Below are positions 1 through 6,181 of a stretch of DNA of 6,213 bases, piece after piece; within the stretch, counting starts at the first letter, position 1; each line of letters begins with the position of its first letter. Under the pieces are notes generated by a model that worked only from the letters and a program-made list of their open reading frames with translations, did no database searches and had not been told where the DNA came from. A program made the position numbers and the translations under genes. This stretch comes from an uncultured bacterium (GTDB lineage: Bacteria; Bacillota; Clostridia; Christensenellales; Pumilibacteraceae), in assembly GCA_949747725.1 (NCBI GenBank), contig CATKFJ010000165.1:1-6213 (forward strand), given 5' to 3'.

Positions 1-846
1 GAGCTTCTTGCGCGCTTCTGCGTCGTTTACTTTTACGACCATTCCGTCTATAGCAAAATCGAGCGACGACCTGTCTACCGATTTTATTTTATCGATAATA
101 TTTTCTATGTTATCGGACTCATAACACATGTCGGTCTTGAATCTGTTGCGTTTGATGAATTCTATCTGTTCTTTCTGCGACAGCTCGACGTCGCCGTCGA
201 GATAATTGACATTGTAAAATATGATATCGAGATTACGTTTTGCCGTTTCTCTGACGTCGAGATTGCGTATTGCGCCGGCAACTGCGTTACGCGGATTTTT
301 GAGCGGCACGGCTGCGGAAGCATTGTATTTTTTCAAAGCGCTTATGCGCATTATCCCTTCGCCTTGGATTTCCGCCGTGCCTTTATATTCTATCGCAAGC
401 GGCACCGACTTTATGGTTTTTACCTGCTCGGTAACGTTCTCGCCTTTTATACCGCTACCGCGTGTAGCGCCCGTAACAAGCTTTCCGCCTGAATACGTCA
501 AACAAATAGTCAAACCGTCGAGCTTATATTCGAGCGTACACAGCGGAGCATATCCGAGGGACTGCGTAAGTTTTTCAAACCACTCTCGAAGCGCGTCATA
601 GCTATTGCATTTATCAAGGCTGTATAACCGTCGCATATGCTCGTGCGGCAAAAATTCTTTAAGCGGCTCGCCGCCAACTCTTACAGTCGGAGAATCGGGC
701 AAAACAACGTTTGTTTCTTTTTCCATAGCGACAAGCTTATCGTAAAGCTCGTCGTATTCCTTATCCGAAACGATAGGCTCGTCGAGCACGTAATATCTAT
801 AGGCAAGCTCGTTGAGCCGATCCACAAGCGCTCTCATATCGTCCAT
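1..846 (-). CDS. ligA: NAD-dependent DNA ligase LigA, N-terminal 282 residues (3' end beyond window)
   Basis: This enzyme seals nicks in duplex DNA using NAD+ during Okazaki fragment joining and repair. The frame is open from the ATG to the left edge, so only the N-terminal Ia and adenylation domains are present; the OB-fold, zinc finger, HhH and BRCT domains would lie outside. Residues 1-70 look like the NMN-binding Ia domain (LNELAYRYYVLDEP, SDKEYDELY). The adenylated lysine is K108 in LEYKLDG (106-111). Other ligase motifs are ATRGSGIKGENVT (127-139), EIQGEGIM (159-166), KNPRNAVAGAIRNLD (183-197) and DGMVVKVND (267-275). From memory of the family, the QGEGIM and NAVAGAIRNLD forms are those of clostridial LigA; the common forms are RGE and NAAAGSLRQLD. 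The ATG shares a base with the pcrA stop (TAATG), and an AAGGA lies 9 bases upstream inside pcrA, which suggests translational coupling. No start of its own promoter is seen. The truncation is due only to the window edge. Confidence 0.96.
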   Translation of the reverse strand, partial: MDDMRALVDRLNELAYRYYVLDEPIVSDKEYDELYDKLVAMEKETNVVLPDSPTVRVGGEPLKEFLPHEHMRRLYSLDKCNSYDALREWFEKLTQSLGYAPLCTLEYKLDGLTICLTYSGGKLVTGATRGSGIKGENVTEQVKTIKSVPLAIEYKGTAEIQGEGIMRISALKKYNASAAVPLKNPRNAVAGAIRNLDVRETAKRNLDIIFYNVNYLDGDVELSQKEQIEFIKRNRFKTDMCYESDNIENIIDKIKSVDRSSLDFAIDGMVVKVNDAEARKKL

Positions 847-3125
847 TATTCACCGTCCTTAACGACCGTCAACGGCGCGAAACCTACGGCAAGTTGCATT
901 ACGCCGCCACGTTCGAAATCGATTTTTGCATACACATTTCTACCCATATCGTCTATACTTACAATCTTGCCCTTGCCGAAAGTCTTATGCATGACCGTTG
1001 CGCCAACCGCAAAATCCGATACCGACGGCTTATCGTTGCCCGTGGGCTTTGCCGCAGTAACCTTTTTGCCGAAATCGCTTTTATAAGTTCCGCTGAACTT
1101 TTCTCCGCCGAAAGTATTACTTTTAAAACCGGCGGCGCGAGACGAACTTTGAAGATTTGCGTCCGACCGAGCAAAACTGCCTACGCCGCGATAAGACGGA
1201 CTGGACGTAAACACGTCAGTACTGTCGGCACGACGCTCGACCAATCCGCACTCGCAAAGGAATCTTGACGGTATGCTGTATTTTGTTTCACCGTAAAGAT
1301 ACCGCGATTGAGCATAAGTAAGAAACAGCCTGCGCTTCGCACGGGTCACGGCTACGTACATCAGCCGTCGCTCTTCCTCTATGTGCGACGAATTGTTCTC
1401 GTTCATGCGTAGCGACGGAAAAGTTCCGTCCTCCAGTCCGGCAACGAACACGACGGGAAACTCCAATCCTTTTGCACTGTGTACAGTGGCGAGCGTTACG
1501 GCATTACCGTCGTTTATATCGTCGGTATCGCTATATAACGACACCGTTTGCAAATAATCCGAAACCGTGGACTCGGGATTGTTTTTTACAAAATCACGCA
1601 CCGAATTAACAAGCTCGTTTATATTTTCCAAACGCGCGCGATCATCGTCGTCTTCCGAAAAAAGATTTACGACGTTAAGTATATCGAACAGCAAGTATTT
1701 GAAATATGCCGTAACCTCGCCCTGTGCCGCACGGTTCAAATTTATAAGCGTCTTTCCGAAATCTACAAGTTTAGATCTAAGAGCTGTCGGGAACGGCATA
1801 TTCTCCGCATGCGTGATCACTTCGAACGCAGTTAAGCGGTTTTCTTTCGCATAACTGCGTATCTTGTCTATAGACGACTCGCCTATTCCGCGACGCGGAA
1901 AATTTATTATACGGTAAATCGCCTCGTCGTCGCATGTATTGACGGAAAGCCGCGCATACGCCAAGACGTCCTTGACCTCTTTTCGGTCATAGAATTTAAA
2001 GCCCCCGTACACCTTATGCGGTATGCCGTACTGCAAAAACCGTTCTTCGAAAGGACGGGTAAGCGCGTTTAATCTCAACAATACGCAACAATCCGAATAA
2101 TTGTATTCGCCGTTATGGATAAGCTCGTAAATAGTTTTAACTACATAATCGGCTTCGAATCCGTCTGTTGCCGCGCCGAAACAAACCACTTTATCACCGC
2201 TGCCGTTAGAGGTCCACAGCTTTTTATCAAGACGGTTTGAATTGCCTTTGATGATTTTATTTGCCACAGATAGGATATTATCGGTCGAACGGTAATTCTG
2301 TTCGAGCTTATAAAGCTTACACTTAAAATCTTTTTGAAAATCGAAAATATTGGCAATAGACGCGCCGCGCCATGTATAAATACACTGATCTTCGTCGCCT
2401 ACCGCAAATATATTTCCGTACTTGCCTGCCAAAATCTTTGCGATTTCGTACTGCACGATGTTTGTGTCTTGAAACTCATCGATATGTATATATCTAAACT
2501 TATTCTGAAAATACTCACGCGCCTCATCGCTCGTGCGCAGTAATTTAAGCGTTTGCAATAAAAGATCGTCGTAATCGAGAGCGTTATTCGATTGCAAAGT
2601 CGCTTGATATTGCGCATAAGCATTCGCTATACATTCCGAATCCTGAGCGAACTTAAATACATTACCGTAATCCGACGGTGAAATACATTTATTTTTTGCA
2701 TTTGATATTTCTATCAATATTCGCTTTATCATATCCTCGTGATAATCGTTTTCTTTACAAATACGCTTTACCACAGCCTTTGTTTCGGCATCGCCGTAAA
2801 TGGTAAAGTCTTTATTAAAACCGATCTTGTCAATAAAACGCCTGAGAATACGAACGCACGCCGCATGGAAAGTAAATATCCATATACCATCGCATTCGGG
2901 CAACATACTCTCCAACCGCGAGCGCATTTCGTTGGCTGCCTTGTTCGTAAACGTTATGGCGAGAATATTATACGGCGGCACTTTCAAGTCCTGTATCAAA
3001 TGCGCTATTCTGTGCGTCAACAGTTTAGTCTTACCGCTGCCGGCGCCTGCCGTAACAAGCACCGCACCCTCCGTGTCGAGTACTGCCATACGCTGTATTT
3101 CGTTAAGTTCATCCGGTCTGTACAT
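846..3125 (-). CDS. pcrA: ATP-dependent DNA helicase PcrA/UvrD family, superfamily 1A
   Basis: This is a 3'-5' DNA translocase/helicase of nucleotide excision repair, plasmid rolling-circle replication and removal of RecA or RNA polymerase from DNA. All SF1A motifs are visible in its 759 residues, close to the usual 720-760: Q motif (LNEIQ, 7-11), Walker A AGAGSGKT (26-33), Ia ITFTNKAANEM (57-67), Ib TFHAACVRILRR (85-96), DYDDL (184-188), Walker B IDEFQDTN (215-222), III GDEDQCIYTWRGA (243-255), IV NYRST (277-281), V TVHSAKGLEF (547-556) and VI VAVTRAKRRL (591-600). After a Ser/Gly/Lys-rich linker (about 632-700) comes a Tudor-like module (about 705-757, GATVMHKTFGKGKIVSI), which in known PcrA proteins contacts RNA polymerase. 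An AGAGG lies 5 bases before the ATG, and the gap to the upstream gene is 23 bases. Lying between a small unknown gene and ligA, it fits the classic pcrA-ligA operon. UvrD, Rep and PcrA are close relatives; the ligA neighbour and the Tudor tail favour PcrA. Confidence 0.96.
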   Translation of the reverse strand: MYRPDELNEIQRMAVLDTEGAVLVTAGAGSGKTKLLTHRIAHLIQDLKVPPYNILAITFTNKAANEMRSRLESMLPECDGIWIFTFHAACVRILRRFIDKIGFNKDFTIYGDAETKAVVKRICKENDYHEDMIKRILIEISNAKNKCISPSDYGNVFKFAQDSECIANAYAQYQATLQSNNALDYDDLLLQTLKLLRTSDEAREYFQNKFRYIHIDEFQDTNIVQYEIAKILAGKYGNIFAVGDEDQCIYTWRGASIANIFDFQKDFKCKLYKLEQNYRSTDNILSVANKIIKGNSNRLDKKLWTSNGSGDKVVCFGAATDGFEADYVVKTIYELIHNGEYNYSDCCVLLRLNALTRPFEERFLQYGIPHKVYGGFKFYDRKEVKDVLAYARLSVNTCDDEAIYRIINFPRRGIGESSIDKIRSYAKENRLTAFEVITHAENMPFPTALRSKLVDFGKTLINLNRAAQGEVTAYFKYLLFDILNVVNLFSEDDDDRARLENINELVNSVRDFVKNNPESTVSDYLQTVSLYSDTDDINDGNAVTLATVHSAKGLEFPVVFVAGLEDGTFPSLRMNENNSSHIEEERRLMYVAVTRAKRRLFLTYAQSRYLYGETKYSIPSRFLCECGLVERRADSTDVFTSSPSYRGVGSFARSDANLQSSSRAAGFKSNTFGGEKFSGTYKSDFGKKVTAAKPTGNDKPSVSDFAVGATVMHKTFGKGKIVSIDDMGRNVYAKIDFERGGVMQLAVGFAPLTVVKDGE

Positions 3126-3148
3126 TGTTTCCTCTTATGCGCAAAAAA

Positions 3149-3535
3149 TTATGCGCCCGTTTTTTCTCTGTAATATCGCTCCTTGAGTTCGCGGAACTTG
3201 TCCGACAACTCGAGAACATAACGCTGCTTTGCCGCCGCGTCAAGCGTATCGTAAACATCGCGGTCTATCAACTGCCCTATAGGATTTGTCGCGACCTCGT
3301 CACTGTCGAGTATATCGCAGACCTTGCGATACATTTTGTCATCCTGCATGGGCGCACGACTGTCCGTCATTTCGGCATCGAGTCTGTATCTTGCAATGCG
3401 GTCTGCGGCAAATGTTATAGCGTTGCTGTCAGAAACCGCATTTTTTTCTTGCTTCAACGATTCCCAATAACCCATTTTAAGCCGTTGTTTGGCAAGCCAA
3501 CATCTTTTTTTCAGTTCTCCTGTCTTGTGCGCCAT
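3149..3535 (-). CDS. Uncharacterised 128-residue charged soluble protein, first gene of the pcrA-ligA operon
   Basis: I do not recognise this family. The reading frame is supported by a near-perfect ribosome binding site (AAGGAGGTG, with AAGGAGG 7 bases before the ATG), a promoter just upstream, and tight spacing (23 bases) to pcrA on the same strand. The protein has no signal peptide, membrane segment or nucleotide-binding motif. It is rich in Lys/Arg and Asp/Glu and looks mostly helical. The N-terminus is basic (MAHKTGELKKRCWLAKQRLK, 1-20), the middle has a possible loop (RAPMQDD, 60-66), and a C-terminal helix is rich in aromatic and charged residues (LSDKFRELKERYYREK, about 110-125). In Bacillus the pcrA operon is headed by pcrB, a TIM-barrel prenyltransferase-like enzyme; this protein is much too short and lacks any resemblance to it. 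A role linked to PcrA or LigA is only a guess from position. I am confident it is a gene but not about its job. Confidence 0.85.
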   Translation of the reverse strand: MAHKTGELKKRCWLAKQRLKMGYWESLKQEKNAVSDSNAITFAADRIARYRLDAEMTDSRAPMQDDKMYRKVCDILDSDEVATNPIGQLIDRDVYDTLDAAAKQRYVLELSDKFRELKERYYREKTGA

Positions 3536-3540
3536 ATCAG

Positions 3541-3549
3541 CACCTCCTT
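3541..3549 (-). promoter_or_regulatory. Strong ribosome binding site of the 128-residue protein gene
   Basis: On the minus strand this reads AAGGAGGTG, a nearly full match to the anti-Shine-Dalgarno sequence; its AAGGAGG core ends 7 bases before the ATG at 3535. It is the strongest ribosome binding site in the window and fixes the start of this gene. It suggests that the small protein is translated at a higher rate than pcrA, whose site is only AGAGG. Confidence 0.9.
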
Positions 3550-3559
3550 AAACAAGAGA

Positions 3560-3588
3560 ATTATAACACAACACATTATGCTTTTGAT
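3560..3588 (-). promoter_or_regulatory. Predicted extended -10 promoter of the unknown gene-pcrA-ligA operon
   Basis: The minus strand carries a perfect TATAAT at 3565-3560, preceded by TG one base upstream (TGTTATAAT, an extended -10). The -35 hexamer at the normal 17-base spacing is ATCAAA (3588-3583), a poor match to TTGACA. An extended -10 can compensate for a weak -35, so a sigma-A type promoter is likely. The start of transcription is expected near 3553, giving a leader of under 20 bases that begins just before the ribosome binding site. The -35 region lies inside a 9-bp tandem repeat, and 10-bp direct repeats lie further upstream. That layout fits regulated expression, but no known operator is recognised. 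Confidence 0.7.
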
Positions 3589-3595
3589 GCTTTTG
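3578..3595. repeat. Perfect 9-bp tandem duplication over the -35 region
   Basis: ATGCTTTTG occurs twice back to back at 3578-3586 and 3587-3595 on the plus strand (CAAAAGCAT twice on the minus strand). The junction falls inside the predicted -35 hexamer of the pcrA operon promoter. It could be a duplicated protein-binding half-site, or the product of replication slippage. Confidence 0.9.
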
Positions 3596-3598
3596 CGC

Positions 3599-3628
3599 AA
3601 TAACGACCGAATTCGACCCTATTCGACC
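3599..3628 (-). repeat. Three tandem 10-bp units upstream of the pcrA operon promoter
   Basis: On the minus strand GGTCG begins at 3628, 3618 and 3608, exactly 10 bases apart. The first two units share GGTCGAAT; the third keeps GGTCG and then diverges. All three lie between the DAHP synthase stop codon and the promoter, about 50 to 75 bases before the expected transcription start. A period of about one helical turn puts the units on the same face of the DNA, as expected for cooperative binding of an activator or repressor. I cannot name a factor that binds this word. Confidence 0.85.
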
Positions 3629-3637
3629 GTTTAAGCA

Positions 3638-4672
3638 CTATGTGCCGAGTTTTTCCGCTATGTCGTATAAAAGCCGTTCTGTTTTGTTCCAACCCAAACA
3701 CGGATCGGTTATCGATCTACCGTATATTCCGCCTCCGAACGGTTGATTGCCGTCCACGATATAACTTTCAATCATAAAGCCTTTAACAACGGAATTATAT
3801 GCTCTGTCATTAGCACACAGACTTAGAACTTCGCCGACTATGTCCGACTGAATCATACGATTCTTGCCGCTGTTTGCATGCCCCGTGTCTATGACGACGG
3901 ACGGAACAACGGCGCTCTGCGCACAATAAATTTCCGTGTACTTCCGAACGTACTCCTTCCCGTAATTGGGTATATTGTTACCGTCTATATCCACGTAACC
4001 GCGAAGTATCGCATGCGCCCAAACGTTTCCGCTCGACTGCACTTGGTAGCCGTCCGTCAAAAATTCATTTGGTATTCGTACCGCATGGACGCTTCCCGAA
4101 AGATCGTAAACACTGCCGCTCGGCGGATTTTTTATGCCTATCGGAACGTCTGTTCCGCTTGCAAAAAATCTATGCTCTTGATCTTCCGCCGAACGCGCGC
4201 CTAACGTTAAATACGCAACGATATCCGAAATGTATCGAATACAATGCGGATACAACATTTCGTCCGATGTAAACAATCCGCTCGTTTCGGCAACGCGCAA
4301 ATGCAACGACCGCGCCGCCCGTAGTCCGTCGTTTAAATCGGTAATTCCGCTCGATATATCCGGCATATGAATCATACCCATATACCCTTCGCCGCGCGTA
4401 CGCGGTTTACTCGTATGCACGCGCATAACGACGTAAACACTGCTTTTGATTTTTTGAGCAACGCGCGCAAGTCGCTCGGAATAATCGCATACTGCGTCTT
4501 GGTTATCCGCAGAACACGGACCTACTATAACAAGCTTGCGGTTATCCTCACCCGAAATTATGCGCGATATCTGATTTACAGCATCTATCCTATTCTCTGC
4601 CAAATATCGAGGCACGGTAAGCATCTGCGCCAATTCTTCGGCAGACGCAACAGGTTTTATCTTTCGGAACAT
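3638..4672 (-). CDS. aroF: 3-deoxy-7-phosphoheptulonate (DAHP) synthase, class I AroF/AroG type
   Basis: This enzyme condenses phosphoenolpyruvate with erythrose 4-phosphate to DAHP, the first step of the shikimate pathway. It is cytoplasmic and metal-dependent. The 344 residues match the length of E. coli AroG/AroF (about 350) and cover the whole TIM barrel. Family motifs are in order: GPCS (51-54, with the metal-ligand Cys53), VMRVHTSKPRT (82-92), NDGLR (114-118), GARSAEDQ (158-165), IGIKN (178-182), AILRG (221-225), DTGHANSGK (262-270, metal His265), IESYIVDGNQ (301-310, metal Glu302) and SITDPCLGW (320-328, metal Asp323). There is no fused ACT or chorismate mutase domain. Which aromatic amino acid feeds back on it cannot be told. 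An in-frame TGA two codons before the ATG fixes the start. The ribosome binding site is weak (AGGCGG, 11 bases away, overlapping the previous stop), and only 15 bases separate it from the coiled-coil gene. It is therefore probably cotranscribed and coupled with the coaD cluster, an unusual setting for this gene. Confidence 0.96.
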   Translation of the reverse strand: MFRKIKPVASAEELAQMLTVPRYLAENRIDAVNQISRIISGEDNRKLVIVGPCSADNQDAVCDYSERLARVAQKIKSSVYVVMRVHTSKPRTRGEGYMGMIHMPDISSGITDLNDGLRAARSLHLRVAETSGLFTSDEMLYPHCIRYISDIVAYLTLGARSAEDQEHRFFASGTDVPIGIKNPPSGSVYDLSGSVHAVRIPNEFLTDGYQVQSSGNVWAHAILRGYVDIDGNNIPNYGKEYVRKYTEIYCAQSAVVPSVVIDTGHANSGKNRMIQSDIVGEVLSLCANDRAYNSVVKGFMIESYIVDGNQPFGGGIYGRSITDPCLGWNKTERLLYDIAEKLGT

Positions 4673-4687
4673 ATATCACAAAACCGC

Positions 4688-5158
4688 CTATATCTTCTTT
4701 CCGTCGGTTATAAGCGCAGAACGCAATTCCTCGCGGTTAGTGCGAACAACGGCAAGCGTAGAACCCAAAAAGTTTTCCGTTTCCTTAAAAAGATTATCGA
4801 GGTGCGCTTTGGTACGCAATATAAGATTGTCGCATTGAGCGTAAGCGTTTTCTATAATTTGCTTAGACGCCATCTGTGCATTCTTAACGGCTTCGGATTC
4901 CGAAACGATACTACATGCCTTCTCTTCGGCGGCTCGTATCGTATTTTTTGCTACCACATCGGCGTTTGCAAGAATTTCCTTTCGGCGCTGTTTGACGTAA
5001 TCCGCTTCGTTGATCGATTCGGGCAATATTTTAGCAAGACGGTCGCACAATTCCAAACAATAATCCAAATCGGGCTTTTTCGAGAAAAACCCGTGACCGT
5101 TTTCCAACTCGCTGCGCAGCGAGTCCAATATTTCGAGTGCATCGGAATGTTCTTTCAT
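4688..5158 (-). CDS. Small coiled-coil protein of the 'ATPase' type that follows coaD in Clostridia, function unknown
   Basis: The 156-residue protein is largely helical. After a variable N-terminus (1-28) comes a short helical hairpin (LDYCLELCDRLAKILPESI, 31-49), then a long Ala/Glu/Lys-rich stretch with heptad character (about 50-145; QRRKEILANADVVA, AAEEKACSIVSESEA). There is no signal peptide, membrane helix or Walker motif. From memory, similar proteins of about 150-180 residues lie directly downstream of coaD in many Clostridia, often annotated as ATPase or V-type ATPase subunit H-like because of the coiled coil; I infer that this is one of them. Weak resemblance to DivIVA-like or F0F1 subunit b proteins is expected from composition alone and is not proof of function. 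The ATG overlaps the coaD stop by 4 bases (ATGA), and a good ribosome binding site (AAAGGAG, 4 bases before the ATG) lies inside the coaD end. It is thus tightly coupled with coaD. Confidence 0.85.
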   Translation of the reverse strand: MKEHSDALEILDSLRSELENGHGFFSKKPDLDYCLELCDRLAKILPESINEADYVKQRRKEILANADVVAKNTIRAAEEKACSIVSESEAVKNAQMASKQIIENAYAQCDNLILRTKAHLDNLFKETENFLGSTLAVVRTNREELRSALITDGKKI

Positions 5159-5643
5159 AGCTCTCCTTTATTCCGCACGGCGTATGTTTTTTTGATAATG
5201 TCTTCGGTGTTCGGCGCCACATAACCGCTAAGTTCTCCGCCGAGCGCGGCAAGTTCTCTGACCGCGGTGGACGAAACGTGTTCATAAGCCGCAGCCGTCA
5301 TGAAACACATAGAACCCGCGCCGCATAACGAGCGATAAATGCGCGCATGTTCGCGCTCGTATTCCATATCGCGCGAATTTCTTATGCCGCGCACCAACAC
5401 ACATTCGCCCTGTCCTTTAGCAAACTCGGACAACAGACCTTTAAACGGCGTTACGCTTGCGCCTTTAATGCCGCGAATCGCCTGTTCTGCTATTTTAAGC
5501 CGAATATCAAGCGGCATGCTGTTCTTGCCCGTATCCTCGGCTACGGCAACGACAACGTCGCCGAATACATGCGCAGCTCGCTCCGTAATATCCTTATGCC
5601 CGAGCGTGAACGGATCAAACGTTCCCGCAAATATCGCTTTCAC
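5155..5643 (-). CDS. coaD: Phosphopantetheine adenylyltransferase (CoaD)
   Basis: CoaD transfers AMP from ATP to 4'-phosphopantetheine, forming dephospho-CoA in the penultimate step of coenzyme A synthesis. The protein has the nucleotidyltransferase fold with AGTFDPFTLGH (6-16), where T13-x-G-H16 is the catalytic (T/H)xGH motif, then FKGLL (67-71), VRGIRNSRDMEYE (84-96, with substrate-binding R85 and R88) and HVSSTAVRE (122-130), the ATP-binding ISSTxVR motif. The frame can be read from a TTG at 5658, but I chose the GTG at 5643. It has GAGGT just upstream and gives an N-terminus (MKAIFAGTFDP) that matches the family; the length becomes 162 residues against about 160 normally. With this start the gene still overlaps the end of rsmD by 29 bases. 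Its own stop overlaps the next start by 4 bases. The rsmD-coaD pair is common in bacteria. Confidence 0.96.
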   Translation of the reverse strand: MKAIFAGTFDPFTLGHKDITERAAHVFGDVVVAVAEDTGKNSMPLDIRLKIAEQAIRGIKGASVTPFKGLLSEFAKGQGECVLVRGIRNSRDMEYEREHARIYRSLCGAGSMCFMTAAAYEHVSSTAVRELAALGGELSGYVAPNTEDIIKKTYAVRNKGEL

Positions 5644-6175
5644 TGTTACCTCGCACAATATCGAACGCCGCGGCGCCGAATACTCTATGGTCTATTATAC
5701 AAGCTTTATCGTCGATAATCAAGTCATTTTCACTGCTGTGTTCGATCACGGCAACGCCGCCGTCGCTCAGCATACCGTATTTAATAAGCAACCTCAGCGT
5801 TTCTTGTGCGAAACCGCTCTTATACGGCGGATCGCAAAACACTAAATCGAATTTACTGTTTTTAAGCAGCCTGAGCGCATATCGGAAATCCCCGTTCACC
5901 GTACGACACGAAATACGCACCTTATTTAAATTCGCACGAACATTAGAGGTATCCGCGTCGACAAACACACAACTTTCCGCGCCGCGCGACAGTGCCTCTA
6001 TACCGAGCGCACCGCTGCCGCAAAAAATATCCAAGCACTTAGTATCGCCGTTGAGCAATCCCTTTGCTTGCAACACAGAAAACAAACTGCCTTTAACAAG
6101 GTCTGTAGTCGGTCTGACCTCACCGCGCGGCGAAATAAGTTTGGCTCCTTTGTATTGTCCGGCAATTACACGCAT
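5615..6175 (-). CDS. rsmD: 16S rRNA (guanine(966)-N(2))-methyltransferase RsmD
   Basis: RsmD methylates N2 of G966 of 16S rRNA in the assembled small subunit, using S-adenosylmethionine. The 186-residue protein shows the family N-terminus MRVIAGQYKG (1-10), RPTTDLVKGSLF (21-32), the SAM-binding motif I LDIFCGSGALGIEALSRGA (48-66), the acidic VDAD after strand 2 (72-75) and the catalytic DPPY (115-118). The C-terminal strand RVFGAAAFDIVR (164-175) aligns with the usual end of the family; the last 11 residues are an extension, most of which overlaps the start of coaD. The start is secure because MRVIAG is the family N-terminus, yet there is no Shine-Dalgarno sequence before it. A promoter -10 lies only 6 bases upstream, so the message may be leaderless. 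It is the first gene of the rsmD-coaD-coiled-coil-aroF cluster as far as the window shows. Confidence 0.95.
   Translation of the reverse strand: MRVIAGQYKGAKLISPRGEVRPTTDLVKGSLFSVLQAKGLLNGDTKCLDIFCGSGALGIEALSRGAESCVFVDADTSNVRANLNKVRISCRTVNGDFRYALRLLKNSKFDLVFCDPPYKSGFAQETLRLLIKYGMLSDGGVAVIEHSSENDLIIDDKACIIDHRVFGAAAFDIVRGNSESDICGNV
5648..5652 (-). promoter_or_regulatory. Ribosome binding site that decides the coaD start
   Basis: The minus strand reads GAGGT here, 4 bases before the GTG at 5643 and inside the last codons of rsmD. The alternative TTG at 5658 lies upstream of this site, so initiation at the GTG is more likely. Confidence 0.7.
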
Positions 6176-6181
6176 ATCAAA

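Noticed and set aside
440..480. LigA motif reads RGSGIKGENVT and EIQGE in place of the common RGDGxxGEDVT and EVRGE, suggesting a damaged ligase
   Set aside because: The catalytic lysine and the KLDG, NPRNA and VVKVN motifs are intact, and as I recall clostridial LigA proteins show the same type of substitutions (QGEGIM, variable residue after RG). It is more likely a lineage form than decay.
3135..3156. 8-bp direct repeat ttatgcgc at 3135-3142 and 3149-3156 between the unknown gene and pcrA
   Set aside because: It is short, one copy overlaps the stop codon of the unknown gene, and it gives no hairpin with a U-run. Chance is adequate to explain it.
3593..3637. Search for an intrinsic terminator after the DAHP synthase gene
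   Set aside because: The only dyads are the 8-bp palindromes TTGCGCAA and CGAATTCG, with no stem-loop followed by a U-run on the minus strand. Read-through into the pcrA operon is possible.
4367..5224. Long plus-strand open frame of 285 codons opposite the DAHP synthase and coiled-coil genes
   Set aside because: It spans two well-supported minus-strand genes antisense, has no recognisable domain, and its composition (rich in Arg, Tyr, Phe, His) is typical of a shadow frame. The same applies to the other plus-strand frames in the window.
5706..5718. Inverted repeat TTATCG-T-CGATAA
   Set aside because: It lies inside rsmD, has a one-base loop that cannot form a good hairpin, and similar tcgat words are frequent in this CpG-rich DNA.
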